In this document: positions 1-7,982 of the stretch, piece after piece | How the letters are laid out: every line of letters begins with the position of its first letter | How positions within the stretch are numbered: the first letter of the stretch is position 1 | Assembly: GCA_001462255.1 (NCBI GenBank) | Contig: LIUJ01000144.1 | Location: 1-11,971 of the forward strand | DNA length: 11,971 nt | Source of the DNA: Fibrobacteria bacterium GUT77 | GTDB lineage: Bacteria > Fibrobacterota > Chitinivibrionia > Chitinivibrionales > Chitinispirillaceae | Direction of reading: 5' to 3' | Notes under the pieces: generated by a model | Database searches by the model: none | What the model was told of the DNA's origin: nothing | Seen by the model: the letters and a program-made list of their open reading frames with translations, nothing else | Program-made: the position numbers and the translations under genes

Positions 1-60
1 ACACTTCTTGTAACAGACCCAAATGTTATTTTCTGAGAACAAAAAAACTCCGAACCGTTT
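1..60. other. downstream flank of lptE, no clear terminator
   Basis: On the minus strand, the 60 nt after the lptE stop contain a run of seven T (read from + strand A44-50 or thereabouts), but I find no convincing GC-rich stem in front of it. Whether transcription ends here or continues into a gene beyond the window cannot be decided. Confidence 0.3.
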
Positions 61-612
61 CTACCACATCTGCACCGAGTTCTGCATAATCTTCTCTACC
101 AAATTTTTCACCGCTTTTTCCCGCCCGATTGCCTCGTCCTCGCTTTCGAACAGATAAATTCCCTCTCCGGAAACGGTGCCTTTGTAGATGGATTCGTCTT
201 TTCTATTGTCGAAGAACTCTACCTCGGCGGATATTTGCACGATGTATTGTTCTACGTTGACCTCCGCGCCGCCGGCGCCGAAGGTGTGCGGGCGGTTGAC
301 GTAGCGCGTCACGGATCCGTTGATCGTCGCGTCGGCGTCGCTGTTGGCGGGGCGTAGCTGACTCTTAAGTACCTCCTTGGAAAGCTCCGTCGTGACGTCG
401 TCGTCTATGCCCGGTTCCAAAGTTTTGTTGGTGAATACGGGGATCATTACCGTCTTTATGTGAGCGGGTAGCGTGGAACCGCTGAATGTGTAGATTTTGC
501 AGGACGCAAAGAGTAAAGGGAGCAGGCAAAGTATCGTTATAAGCATAAGCGGTTGGATGGCGACGAAGCAATCCCTGATTTCGTATATGAGCGAATCTCT
601 TCTTTTCATCAT
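61..612 (-). CDS. lptE: LptE-family LPS-assembly lipoprotein
   Basis: The predicted 183-residue lipoprotein matches the LptE family. LptE is anchored in the outer membrane, plugs the LptD barrel and helps insert LPS into the outer leaflet. Evidence: a basic N-terminus (KRR at 3-5), a hydrophobic stretch at about 22-36, and a lipobox-like LFASC ending at Cys38; then a family-typical opening of the mature domain (YTFSGSTLPAHIKTVMIPVF) and an alpha/beta fold of about 145 residues. The N-region is long, and Phe at -3 of the lipobox is not ideal. Two adjacent ATGs (610-612 and 607-609) could start it. The second is better spaced from a GAGG at 617-620 (7 nt). The start overlaps the stop of the upstream helicase gene (TGA at 609-611), implying translational coupling. 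It is the last minus-strand gene here. The family assignment rests on remembered similarity; LptE proteins diverge strongly. Confidence 0.8.
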   Translation of the reverse strand: MMKRRDSLIYEIRDCFVAIQPLMLITILCLLPLLFASCKIYTFSGSTLPAHIKTVMIPVFTNKTLEPGIDDDVTTELSKEVLKSQLRPANSDADATINGSVTRYVNRPHTFGAGGAEVNVEQYIVQISAEVEFFDNRKDESIYKGTVSGEGIYLFESEDEAIGREKAVKNLVEKIMQNSVQMW

Positions 613-3600
613 AAGTCCTCAAACGGTACGTACGTGATTGTCGATGTCGGAACATGATCTTCGCTACCGTCATCATTACCGTTGTTTTTAGCGCTTTTTG
701 CGGAAGCGTCTTTTTCCGCCCGCCCGAAAAATTCCCGTATCGTCTCTATCATTCCGTCAACCCCGTTGCACTCGTTTACGGCGCTCTCCACCGCTTTGGA
801 GAACTGCTTGCCGTAACCCTTGGTTATGATCCTGTTGTCTAACACGACTAACGCGCCTCTGTCGTTGACCGACCGTATCAATCGCCCTATTCCTTGTCGG
901 AATTTTATTACGGCTTCGGGGACGGAGTAGGAGAAAAACGCGCTGCCGTAGCGTTCTTCCATACGTTTTCCGAGCGCCATTGTTAGCGGGTGCGTGGGGA
1001 CGGGGAACGGTAGCCGCGGAATGACCACCGCTTCGCAGGCTTCTCCGGGCGCGTCCACGCCCTCCCAAAACGAGTCTGTGCCTAAGAGTATCATGGCGCT
1101 CTGCGTTTTGAATTGATCCAGCATCGCGTTTCTGCTGCCTGCGTAACCCTGCGCCAAAATATTGTTGCGGTCTACCTCCGGGCGTTTTTTAAGTTGCGTG
1201 TAGACGTTGTTCAGCATCGCGTTTGACGTGAATAGTACCAATACGTTTTTACGCAATGTCGCGTGGATTGCGGCTATGGCCTCCGCGGCGAAGGCCGCGA
1301 ACTCCGGCGCGTCGGGTTCCGGGCAATTTCTGAACGCGCAAAAGAGCGTTTGGTCGGCGTCGTATGGGCTTGGCAGGATTATGGACTCCGTGCGGTCGAC
1401 AAAGCGGTCAAGGCCTATGGCGCGGCTCACGTACTCCGTTGATCCCTGCGCCGCCAGCGTTGCCGAGGTGAAGACTATTCCGCCGCCGCAACGCTCCCAT
1501 ATTCGCGCCAATAGTTCGCTTATGTCAAGCGGAACGCCGCAGAGCTTCGCCCACTTTTTTTCGTGGTTGCCCTCCGCCCAAAAGACGTGATCCTCGGTTT
1601 TGGCCGCCGTCAGATATTGCAAATCGGCGCGCATTTGCGACACCTGTTCCGCGCACGCCTGTACCTCGTCGCGCAGTTCGTCGATTTTTTCTCTCTCTCG
1701 CACTCCTGATATTATTTGCCTAAACTCATGGAGCGTGTCTTGTAATCCGCCGAGCGCGACGTCGAAAACGGCCGGCGTGAGCATTCGGTCGAACGAATCC
1801 TCATTGACAGTAATCTGATACTCCGCCGTAGCTCCCGGAACGGCAAACAACGCCCAGTTGTCAATCTCGGTCATCATGTCTTGAGAACATTTTCTTATGT
1901 GCTTGAGGCGGTGCTTCATCTCTTTCTCAAAACCGTCTACGCTAACGAGTGTTTTGAAAGCGGGCGCGATATGGAGCAGGTTTTGCAACCGGTCCATAAA
2001 CGCCGTCACGCGGTTTGTGTCCAACTCGGTGCGCAAGTGTTGGTGGCCGCTCGATTCCAAGTGGTGCGCCTCGTCGAAGACGATTGTGCCGGCGGCGCCC
2101 AAAAACGAGGTTTCGGAGCACACGTCGGAGTAGAAGAGCGCGTGGTTTATCACAACGATGTGCGAAGACTGGGCTAACCGGCGCGCTTTCTGCAGGAAGC
2201 ACGACGTAAAGTAGGGGCACCTGCGCCCGGAGCACTCCAAGCTGTCGGCGGAGATGAGGTTCCACACCTTGTAAAACCATTTGGGGCTGAAGAAAGTTTG
2301 TTCCTCAATGTCCCCGTTCTTCGTGTACTGCGACCAAACGACAAGCGGCAACGCGGCGTTGCGCTCGCGTTGTGAAAAACTGCCTATCTCGCCCTTCAAC
2401 ATTTTATAAAAACGGTTGCGGCATAGGTAGTTGCCCCGCCCCTTCAGTTTGGAATAGCGCAATTCCCCCCCGCAGAGCGCCGCGACGCCGGGTAGATCTT
2501 TGGTAATGAGCTGGTCTTGCAGGTTGCGCGTGTGCGTTGACACTATCACGCGGCAGTTGTTCTTTAGGGCGTGAAGCGCGGCGGGGACTAAATATGCCAA
2601 CGATTTTCCCGTTCCGGTTCCAGCTTCGGCCACCAAAATGCCTCGGTCGTTCATGGCGCGTGTAACGCGGAGCGCCATATCTTGTTGGGCGCTTCTGGCC
2701 TTAAAACCTTTTATAATGAGCCCGGTCTTGCTCTCATCGGAAAAGAGGTTTTTTATTTCCGCAGTGTCGATGGGAATGAATTCCTCCGGCGCGCCGACTC
2801 GCGGTAAATCGTCGGGTAGCGGCTCGCCCGCCGCCAAGTTGACGCCGTAACGCGCGCCGAAGAGGCTCCTTATCGCCAACGTCTTGAACATTGATCCGGG
2901 CGCAAAGGCCGCCAACGCCTGACGCGTCGCGAGCGGCAGTTCGCATAGTTTGGGTATCAGCCGCACCGCGAGTTCCCCCGACGCCTTCGCGTCGTGCAAG
3001 GCGCGGTGGGCGTTGGCGAGCGTTACGGAGAGAGCGTCGCAAGCGTGCTTCAACGAATACCGGCCTACGCTCTGCAACAATATACGCGACAAAAGCGCCG
3101 TGTCTAAGATTTGCGGCGTAACCTCCGGAAACCCGGCCCTCTTCAGTTCCTCATTGATAAAGTTAAGGTCGAAATCCGCTTGGTGGCCGCAGAGCGGCAA
3201 CGTTCCAATGAATTCAAGCAACCGGACGGCAATATCGGTGAAACGCGGCGCCGATCGCACGTCGTCGTCGGTTATATGCGTCAAACGCGTGATGTGGTCG
3301 GGGATGGGAGCGCCGGCGTTCACAAAGGTGGAGAACTCCGCCTCCGGTTTGCCGTTCACGAAACGAACCGCGCCCACCTCAATCACGCGGTCATGCTTGA
3401 AATCGAGCCCCGTGGTTTCCACGTCGAGCGCCACGAAGTCGGGAATGTCTATGGTCTTCGCGGTACGGACGGCGTTGTCGTGGGGTCGGTCATTCTTAGG
3501 TTGTACGTCTTTTTTCGCCGAATGATGATTATCGCCGGACTGGACGCTTTTTCTGCCGTATTTAATATCGCCCGACGGAACGTTTTTATCCGAGTTGGAG

Positions 3601-3788
3601 CGGCCAACCTTACCCGCGTGTTGATTATTGCCGGACGACATGCCTTTTCCGCCGTATCGGTTGCCGGTAGGAGTCGCGTTCTTCTTGTCGGCGCTCCGTG
3701 CGCCCTTATCCCCGCCGGCCCCCTTCTTGGCTTCGGCGGCGAGACCTTTTTTGGCATCATCGGACAACAGATCGAAAAGTCTAGGCAT
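609..3788 (-). CDS. dinG: DnaQ-like 3'-5' exonuclease fused to DinG-type XPD-family helicase
   Basis: This 1059-residue protein joins a DEDDh exonuclease to an iron-sulfur superfamily 2 helicase, the arrangement known from Firmicute DinG. Residues 1-115 are a Lys/Gly/Asn/Ser-rich linker with an internal repeat. The exonuclease (about 117-290) shows D122 and E124 in LDVETTGL, D205 in GHQADFD, and H261/D266 in HRALHD, so all catalytic residues are present. The helicase (about 355-1020) shows Walker A AGTGTGK (K395), four cysteines suited to a 4Fe-4S cluster (C456, C519, C524, C530), DEAH at 572-575, SAT at 775-777 and motif VI QGIGRLIR (965-972). The family unwinds 5'-3' and acts on D-loops, R-loops or forked DNA in repair. 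In the Firmicute fusion the helicase motifs may be degenerate; here both halves look intact. The ATG at 3786-3788 has only a distant GGAAGG (3804-3809). The stop overlaps the lptE start; the preceding gene ends 75 nt upstream. Confidence 0.92.
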   Translation of the reverse strand: MPRLFDLLSDDAKKGLAAEAKKGAGGDKGARSADKKNATPTGNRYGGKGMSSGNNQHAGKVGRSNSDKNVPSGDIKYGRKSVQSGDNHHSAKKDVQPKNDRPHDNAVRTAKTIDIPDFVALDVETTGLDFKHDRVIEVGAVRFVNGKPEAEFSTFVNAGAPIPDHITRLTHITDDDVRSAPRFTDIAVRLLEFIGTLPLCGHQADFDLNFINEELKRAGFPEVTPQILDTALLSRILLQSVGRYSLKHACDALSVTLANAHRALHDAKASGELAVRLIPKLCELPLATRQALAAFAPGSMFKTLAIRSLFGARYGVNLAAGEPLPDDLPRVGAPEEFIPIDTAEIKNLFSDESKTGLIIKGFKARSAQQDMALRVTRAMNDRGILVAEAGTGTGKSLAYLVPAALHALKNNCRVIVSTHTRNLQDQLITKDLPGVAALCGGELRYSKLKGRGNYLCRNRFYKMLKGEIGSFSQRERNAALPLVVWSQYTKNGDIEEQTFFSPKWFYKVWNLISADSLECSGRRCPYFTSCFLQKARRLAQSSHIVVINHALFYSDVCSETSFLGAAGTIVFDEAHHLESSGHQHLRTELDTNRVTAFMDRLQNLLHIAPAFKTLVSVDGFEKEMKHRLKHIRKCSQDMMTEIDNWALFAVPGATAEYQITVNEDSFDRMLTPAVFDVALGGLQDTLHEFRQIISGVREREKIDELRDEVQACAEQVSQMRADLQYLTAAKTEDHVFWAEGNHEKKWAKLCGVPLDISELLARIWERCGGGIVFTSATLAAQGSTEYVSRAIGLDRFVDRTESIILPSPYDADQTLFCAFRNCPEPDAPEFAAFAAEAIAAIHATLRKNVLVLFTSNAMLNNVYTQLKKRPEVDRNNILAQGYAGSRNAMLDQFKTQSAMILLGTDSFWEGVDAPGEACEAVVIPRLPFPVPTHPLTMALGKRMEERYGSAFFSYSVPEAVIKFRQGIGRLIRSVNDRGALVVLDNRIITKGYGKQFSKAVESAVNECNGVDGMIETIREFFGRAEKDASAKSAKNNGNDDGSEDHVPTSTITYVPFEDL
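3513..3665 (-). repeat. two-copy in-frame repeat in the helicase N-terminal linker
   Basis: Residues 42-60 and 73-92 of the DnaQ-DinG protein are related: both read roughly G-[ND]-x-x-Y-G-x-K-x-x-x-S-G-[ND]-N-x-H-x-x-K, offset by about 32 residues. The DNA shows the same: + strand 3513-3572 and 3609-3665 share TGATTAT[C/T]GCCGGAC and a following CTTTTxxGCCGTA. This looks like a decayed tandem duplication of about 96 bp, coding for a basic, hydrophilic and probably disordered segment. Confidence 0.65.
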
Positions 3789-3818
3789 TTTTGCGTTGGC
3801 ACCCCTTCCGTATGAAAT

Positions 3819-3847
3819 ATAATATTTGCCGAAGCTCTTGAGATTAA
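3819..3847 (-). promoter_or_regulatory. possible sigma70-type promoter for the dinG-lptE pair
   Basis: Read on the minus strand, TTAATC (3842-3847) lies 17 nt before TATTAT (3819-3824). The -10 matches 5 of 6 consensus bases, the -35 only about half. It sits in the 75-nt gap ahead of the helicase gene and would give a leader of about 25 nt. AT-rich gaps produce such matches by chance, so this is tentative. Confidence 0.3.
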
Positions 3848-3863
3848 AAATAAATTTCGCTTG

Positions 3864-6800
3864 TTACAAAAACGCCTTGACCTGAAACGAAAACACGTGC
3901 CGCATAGGGGCGAAAGTTTTTTCCTCCGGCGTTTTTGTCAGCTCCCCACGATACATCCCGGATAGGTTAAAATGCTTGCCAGCGTCAATGTCGCTGACGC
4001 ACGATATTATGTGCGATGTGCCGCGTGACTGACCGCCGGCCGTCCTGTAATCCAACTCGCCACCTTGCGGGACGCGAGAGAAGGTGTAGGAGAACTCCGC
4101 GAAACCGTTCTTTGCGGGGCGGTAGATCACACCGGGCCTTATCTGTATGTAGACGGTACTGTCCGACGGCGAGGGCACCGGGCGCCTGCCGCCGTTCGTA
4201 TAAACCATCCCGCTCCTTTCGCGTATGTAAAACTCAAATTTCTCCCCTTGACCGACGCTTTGAATAAATTCCGCGCCGATGTCGCCCAAATCAAAACCGC
4301 CTTGCCGCTCGTTGCGCGAGGCCGACAGGTATTCCCTCTTGACGCTTAGGTAGCGCGGTTCAACGCTCAACAGCAAGCGGTCTTTCTTTCTCTCAATCAA
4401 CAGTCCGGTCTCAAAAACTGGTTCTTTATAGGAACGGACGATTCGCGTCCCCGGCAACAGATACAGTCTTGTCCTGTATATGCCGTTCGGAACTTTATGC
4501 TCTATGTCTTGGCGGTACGACAAGTCGGCGTAATCGGGGTACCGCGGTATCGATCCCGAGGTCTCCGTCATTGTCGGCGTCGTTGATACGGCCGCCGCCC
4601 CGTCGTCGTCTCCAAAAAAGAGCGACGTAAGTCCCGGTATGTACGATTTGACATCTCCGTTCCTCGAATCGATATGCTCCTCCAACGACAGCACGCCGCT
4701 CCAGGAGAGGTCGCCCAAGATACCGCCGATCTTCCTTGTAGGACGGAAATACCAGTCGGCGTTCAACCGTGTCTTGCGTACCGTGGATTGCGACGTGTTG
4801 TCGTATATCTCCACTTCTTGTACGATGTAATCGCCGTTAGCGTTGGGGCGAAACTCTCCCGCGGTCGAATCGAAAGCGTGCGTTCCCAAACCCCTGCCGA
4901 CGTAATACATCTTCTGTTCAAAACGCGATGACAGTTCTTGGTTGACGCGGTACTCTTGGCGCGACGAGAATCCGCCTTTGGTCGGCTCGATGTCGCTTAC
5001 CGCCGACAGCAAAAAGGTCGACGTGCCGTTCTCGCCATTGATTTCAGCGCGCCGCCATTTGGCGTCGGCGCTCAGTTTCCATTTGTCAAGCGGGCTGAAC
5101 GCGACGGATTGATCCCACGTAAAGGCGTAGCCTGTATCGACGGATCCGGGGAAATCGCCGCCCTTTCTGTATCGGGTGAAGTTTACGCTTTCACGCAACT
5201 GCGCCGGCAGATAGGCGAACTCCGCGGCGCCTGAGATCCGTCCGCCGCCGCGGCCGGATGTGTCGATGCGCCACTCGTCCCTATAGTCGACGGAGGTCTC
5301 CCACTGCGACGACGGTTTTGCCGCCAACTTGGCGTAGCGCCTGTAGCCGATATCAATATCGGAAAGATGATGTCTGAAGAGCGCCGCTCCGGCGGTTAGT
5401 ATCAATTTATCCCGAATAAAACGCACCTCCGCGTCGACATTCGCTCTCTCCGTTTCTACCGAAGTGTCGATGTAAGTCCGCCCTGCGGTAACGCTTACCG
5501 CCGCGCCTTTTACAAAAGTCCCGCCTATCGTTGACTCAACGCTGTGAAAATCGTGCCCGTCCGACTTATCGACGATGCCGCCGTTGCCGACGGCATCGTC
5601 GCCGACAACGCCGTCCGCATCCCAGCGGCTCTTTCTTTCTTCCGCCGAAAAAATCTCATTGTTGAACCGCCGCGACCTATACCGGTAATCGACGCCCCCC
5701 CAAATTCCACGTTTATCGAGCCGCCGCTCTCCGGCGTCCAACTTAAACATCGCCGCCGCCGACAAATTGCCGCCGTCGTCAATCTCCGAGAATAGATTCT
5801 CATCAACCTCTTTGCCCACAAGGTTGAGAGACGCCTTGACGCGCCGCGTCTTCAACCGCGCGATGATCTCGGCGGCGGATTCTCTTTTTGGCGCGGCGAC
5901 GGGGGCGAGAACCGTGTGATCGCCCTGCCCCGCCCCGGCGTATTTGTAGACGAACTGCCCGCGCCCGACCGTAGTGTCAACAACATAGTCCGCCCCGGTC
6001 TCGCCGCGCCGCATCGGCGTGAATAGAGCGGTGTAGTATCCGTAAACGTCCTCCGGGCGCAACGGGTCATAAGGCGCGTAAACGAGAACGCTGTCTTTAA
6101 TCGATTTCTCGTAGGCCTTCTTATACAGCGGATAAAAAACGCTCGTCTTCGCCACGTCCAACGGATGCACCGGTCTCGCCGTGGACGACAAATAGGCGGG
6201 CTTGTTCCCGCTGTTTTTCAACGTTTCTTTGTCGCCGTCGCTAAGTTGCATTTCAATCGGGCTGTTTTTGTCGTCGCTCTCGCTCCAAACCACGCTCTCT
6301 ACCGACAACGCGCCGTCCCCTACATTCACCGCCGCGCCGCCGCCTACAAACGTCCGCCGATAGTCAAACAACTTGTACTCGTATTCCATTCGTATAAAAT
6401 CGTCCTGACCGACGAGAACCCGCGGGCCGAACGTTATCGAACCGATGTCGTAATCCACGGTATAGTCCGCGTCGATTCCCTCCGTCATCTCCTTGTCGCC
6501 CAAACGCACCCGCACCGTTCCCGATACCGGCGTGATGATTCCGGCCTCGCCCTTTCCCGTCATGTAATACGGCCCCTGAACCCCCTCACGCCCTCTAACG
6601 GTCTGCGTTACATGGTTCCCGCCGGAGAACGACCCGAAGGCGTTCAGCCCCAACCGCTCGTCGGTCATAGGCGTAACCGACGCCGATATTCCCACAATTT
6701 TCTTCTCCCCCGACAGTACCCCGCCCTCCGGCCATTTGGCGTACTGGTCGCCGGCGGTAACCGTAAACCGCTTATTCGTCAACTCTATAAACATCATGTC

Positions 6801-7268
6801 AATGTCGCTTATCTCACGGGTAGAACCCTCAAGTTGCGAGCCTTGATCGCTCAACTGGGCGCGTAGCGTCGTTCCGGGGCGTACCTCGCCCTCTATGAGC
6901 GCCTCCAACCCCTGCTCTAAGTTGACCTCGCCCAACTCGCCTATTGATACGCCGAAAGACTTGTAGCCGGTGACGGAAAGGTTGCTTTGGTCATTACCCG
7001 TGCCGTCGTTGTCGGGTTGTCGGCTCGTTGATTTTGTCGATAAAGAGTCGGCGGCGGATTGGGCTAATATAGCGGATAGGCTGTCTATAGACTTGACGCT
7101 TCGCTTTTCGTGCAAAAAAAACGTGGCCGGGGCGATGGCAGGGATGGTATCTTCGGCGCGCGGCGTCGTAATCGGTATCAATGAAAATAATAACATAACA
7201 TAGACAAACCGTAGCGTGTCGCTATACCGCTTTGAGTCTCCTTCAAACGAAATCACGTCGGTTGCCAT
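3864..7268 (-). CDS. large secreted protein, predicted outer-membrane beta-barrel, function unknown
   Basis: I do not recognise a named function for this 1134-residue protein. A hydrophobic stretch (about 21-34) followed by PRAED suggests a Sec signal peptide cleaved near residue 38, after an unusually long N-region. Residues 40-95 are low-complexity. From about 97 a conserved-looking module begins (GYKSFGVSIGELGEVNLEQG), with SDQGSQLEGSTREISDIDMM, FTVTAGDQ and then GVQGPYYMTG...RVRLGD...DYTVDYDIGSITF...RMEYEY at 229-297. I recall similar modules in unannotated surface proteins of FCB-group bacteria. From about 300 to the end it is rich in alternating polar/aromatic strands (YRYRSRRF, FEFYIRER, AEFSYTFSR), ending FSFQVKAFL, which is barrel-like though the last residue is Leu, not Phe. 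No TonB box, plug, OmpA or known enzyme motif is visible. It lies 63 nt after ychJ and 75 nt before the helicase. The ATG at 7266-7268 has only a weak upstream purine run. Surface location is inferred. Confidence 0.75.
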   Translation of the reverse strand: MATDVISFEGDSKRYSDTLRFVYVMLLFSLIPITTPRAEDTIPAIAPATFFLHEKRSVKSIDSLSAILAQSAADSLSTKSTSRQPDNDGTGNDQSNLSVTGYKSFGVSIGELGEVNLEQGLEALIEGEVRPGTTLRAQLSDQGSQLEGSTREISDIDMMFIELTNKRFTVTAGDQYAKWPEGGVLSGEKKIVGISASVTPMTDERLGLNAFGSFSGGNHVTQTVRGREGVQGPYYMTGKGEAGIITPVSGTVRVRLGDKEMTEGIDADYTVDYDIGSITFGPRVLVGQDDFIRMEYEYKLFDYRRTFVGGGAAVNVGDGALSVESVVWSESDDKNSPIEMQLSDGDKETLKNSGNKPAYLSSTARPVHPLDVAKTSVFYPLYKKAYEKSIKDSVLVYAPYDPLRPEDVYGYYTALFTPMRRGETGADYVVDTTVGRGQFVYKYAGAGQGDHTVLAPVAAPKRESAAEIIARLKTRRVKASLNLVGKEVDENLFSEIDDGGNLSAAAMFKLDAGERRLDKRGIWGGVDYRYRSRRFNNEIFSAEERKSRWDADGVVGDDAVGNGGIVDKSDGHDFHSVESTIGGTFVKGAAVSVTAGRTYIDTSVETERANVDAEVRFIRDKLILTAGAALFRHHLSDIDIGYRRYAKLAAKPSSQWETSVDYRDEWRIDTSGRGGGRISGAAEFAYLPAQLRESVNFTRYRKGGDFPGSVDTGYAFTWDQSVAFSPLDKWKLSADAKWRRAEINGENGTSTFLLSAVSDIEPTKGGFSSRQEYRVNQELSSRFEQKMYYVGRGLGTHAFDSTAGEFRPNANGDYIVQEVEIYDNTSQSTVRKTRLNADWYFRPTRKIGGILGDLSWSGVLSLEEHIDSRNGDVKSYIPGLTSLFFGDDDGAAAVSTTPTMTETSGSIPRYPDYADLSYRQDIEHKVPNGIYRTRLYLLPGTRIVRSYKEPVFETGLLIERKKDRLLLSVEPRYLSVKREYLSASRNERQGGFDLGDIGAEFIQSVGQGEKFEFYIRERSGMVYTNGGRRPVPSPSDSTVYIQIRPGVIYRPAKNGFAEFSYTFSRVPQGGELDYRTAGGQSRGTSHIISCVSDIDAGKHFNLSGMYRGELTKTPEEKTFAPMRHVFSFQVKAFL

Positions 7269-7331
7269 TGTTACCGGATGCTCATCTCTTTGGCCGTGAT
7301 GTTTATGCGGTGAGGATACGGGGGATCGATC

Positions 7332-7862
7332 CTAACCGGCAACCGCTCTATCCTTATCCATGCAACACTTCTTATATTTTTTGCCGCTCCCGCAACCGCA
7401 TAGCGCGTTTCGATTGATCTTTTCCTCACCGCGCACAAAGGGTTTGGGCGGGTGTACCGTCCCGTCCACGTAGTACCACTGCCCGTTGCTTTTTTTGAAT
7501 GAGCCGGTTTCGTGTAATGTCTTTTTAATGCGCTCTTCCGTGTAGCGCGCTACGAACTCCACCGTTCCCTCGCTGTCGGTAGCTAAGCCCGCCGTTTTGG
7601 AGAGCACCTCAAATCCCGTCCACTCGGAATTAGCCGACCAAGAGCGTATGGATTTTTCGTCGCACTCCGCCCGCCTATCGGGGTATGTGGAGGAGAGGAT
7701 GAAGTCTATTGCCCCTACCGCGTAGGCGCAGTATCGACCCCGCATGAGTTCCTCTGCGGTGGCCGCGGGGCGCGTGCCGGTCACAACGGGTTCACAACAA
7801 TCCGCGTAGGCGCGGCCGGAAAAACAGGGGCACGGGCCACGGCTTCTATCGGTGTCTGCCAT
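7332..7862 (-). CDS. ychJ: YchJ-family protein with two SEC-C zinc motifs
   Basis: This 176-residue protein has the YchJ layout: an N-terminal SEC-C motif (C11-P-C13 ... C22-C23), a central YchJ domain containing AEELMRGRYCAYAVGAIDFI (about 36-55) and WTGFEVL (about 81-87), and a C-terminal SEC-C motif (C155-G-C157 ... C166-C167). SEC-C is the zinc-binding motif found at the C-terminus of SecA, where it contacts SecB and ribosomes. The biochemical role of YchJ is not established. All eight zinc-ligand positions are present. It is slightly longer than the E. coli protein (about 150 residues). The ATG at 7860-7862 is supported by AAAGGA six nt upstream. tadA lies 120 nt upstream and the large outer-membrane protein 63 nt downstream. 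Confidence 0.9.
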   Translation of the reverse strand: MADTDRSRGPCPCFSGRAYADCCEPVVTGTRPAATAEELMRGRYCAYAVGAIDFILSSTYPDRRAECDEKSIRSWSANSEWTGFEVLSKTAGLATDSEGTVEFVARYTEERIKKTLHETGSFKKSNGQWYYVDGTVHPPKPFVRGEEKINRNALCGCGSGKKYKKCCMDKDRAVAG

Positions 7863-7896
7863 ACCGAATCCTTTTGGTGGTAGTAATTTGCCGTAA

Positions 7897-7927
7897 GGTA
7901 CCGGCGGCGATAACGGACGCCGGTGCC
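7897..7927 (-). promoter_or_regulatory. hairpin in the tadA-ychJ gap (ychJ leader)
   Basis: GGTACCGGCG (7897-7906) and CGCCGGTGCC (7918-7927) pair over an 11-nt loop. In minus-strand RNA there is a single A/C mismatch near the base of the stem, leaving seven continuous pairs of which most are GC. No T-tract follows, so it is not a typical intrinsic terminator. It could be a leader structure ahead of ychJ, a processing site or a tadA 3' end structure. Confidence 0.4.
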
Positions 7928-7982
7928 GATACTATAATGGAATATACATTGCGGCGCGGGTTGTTTGTAATTTTTGTGAAGA

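Noticed and set aside
1..60. Rho-independent terminator after lptE based on the T7 run.
   Set aside because: No stable GC-rich stem precedes the run on the minus strand.
3111..3815. Plus-strand open frame of 234 codons opposite the helicase N-terminus.
   Set aside because: It lies antisense to a strongly supported conserved protein, shows no family features and has arginine/valine-rich shadow composition.
6165..6866. Plus-strand open frame of 233 codons opposite the large outer-membrane protein.
   Set aside because: Antisense shadow of a long coding frame in GC-rich DNA; no recognisable domain or start signals.
3864..7268. Considered a TonB-dependent receptor, LptD or SprA-type secretion channel.
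   Set aside because: No TonB box or plug, no LptD N-terminal OstA domain, and it is far shorter than SprA; none of the family motifs is visible.
7933..7938. Perfect TATAAT on the plus strand in the tadA-ychJ gap.
   Set aside because: No acceptable -35 lies 15-19 nt upstream and it would drive antisense transcription into tadA.
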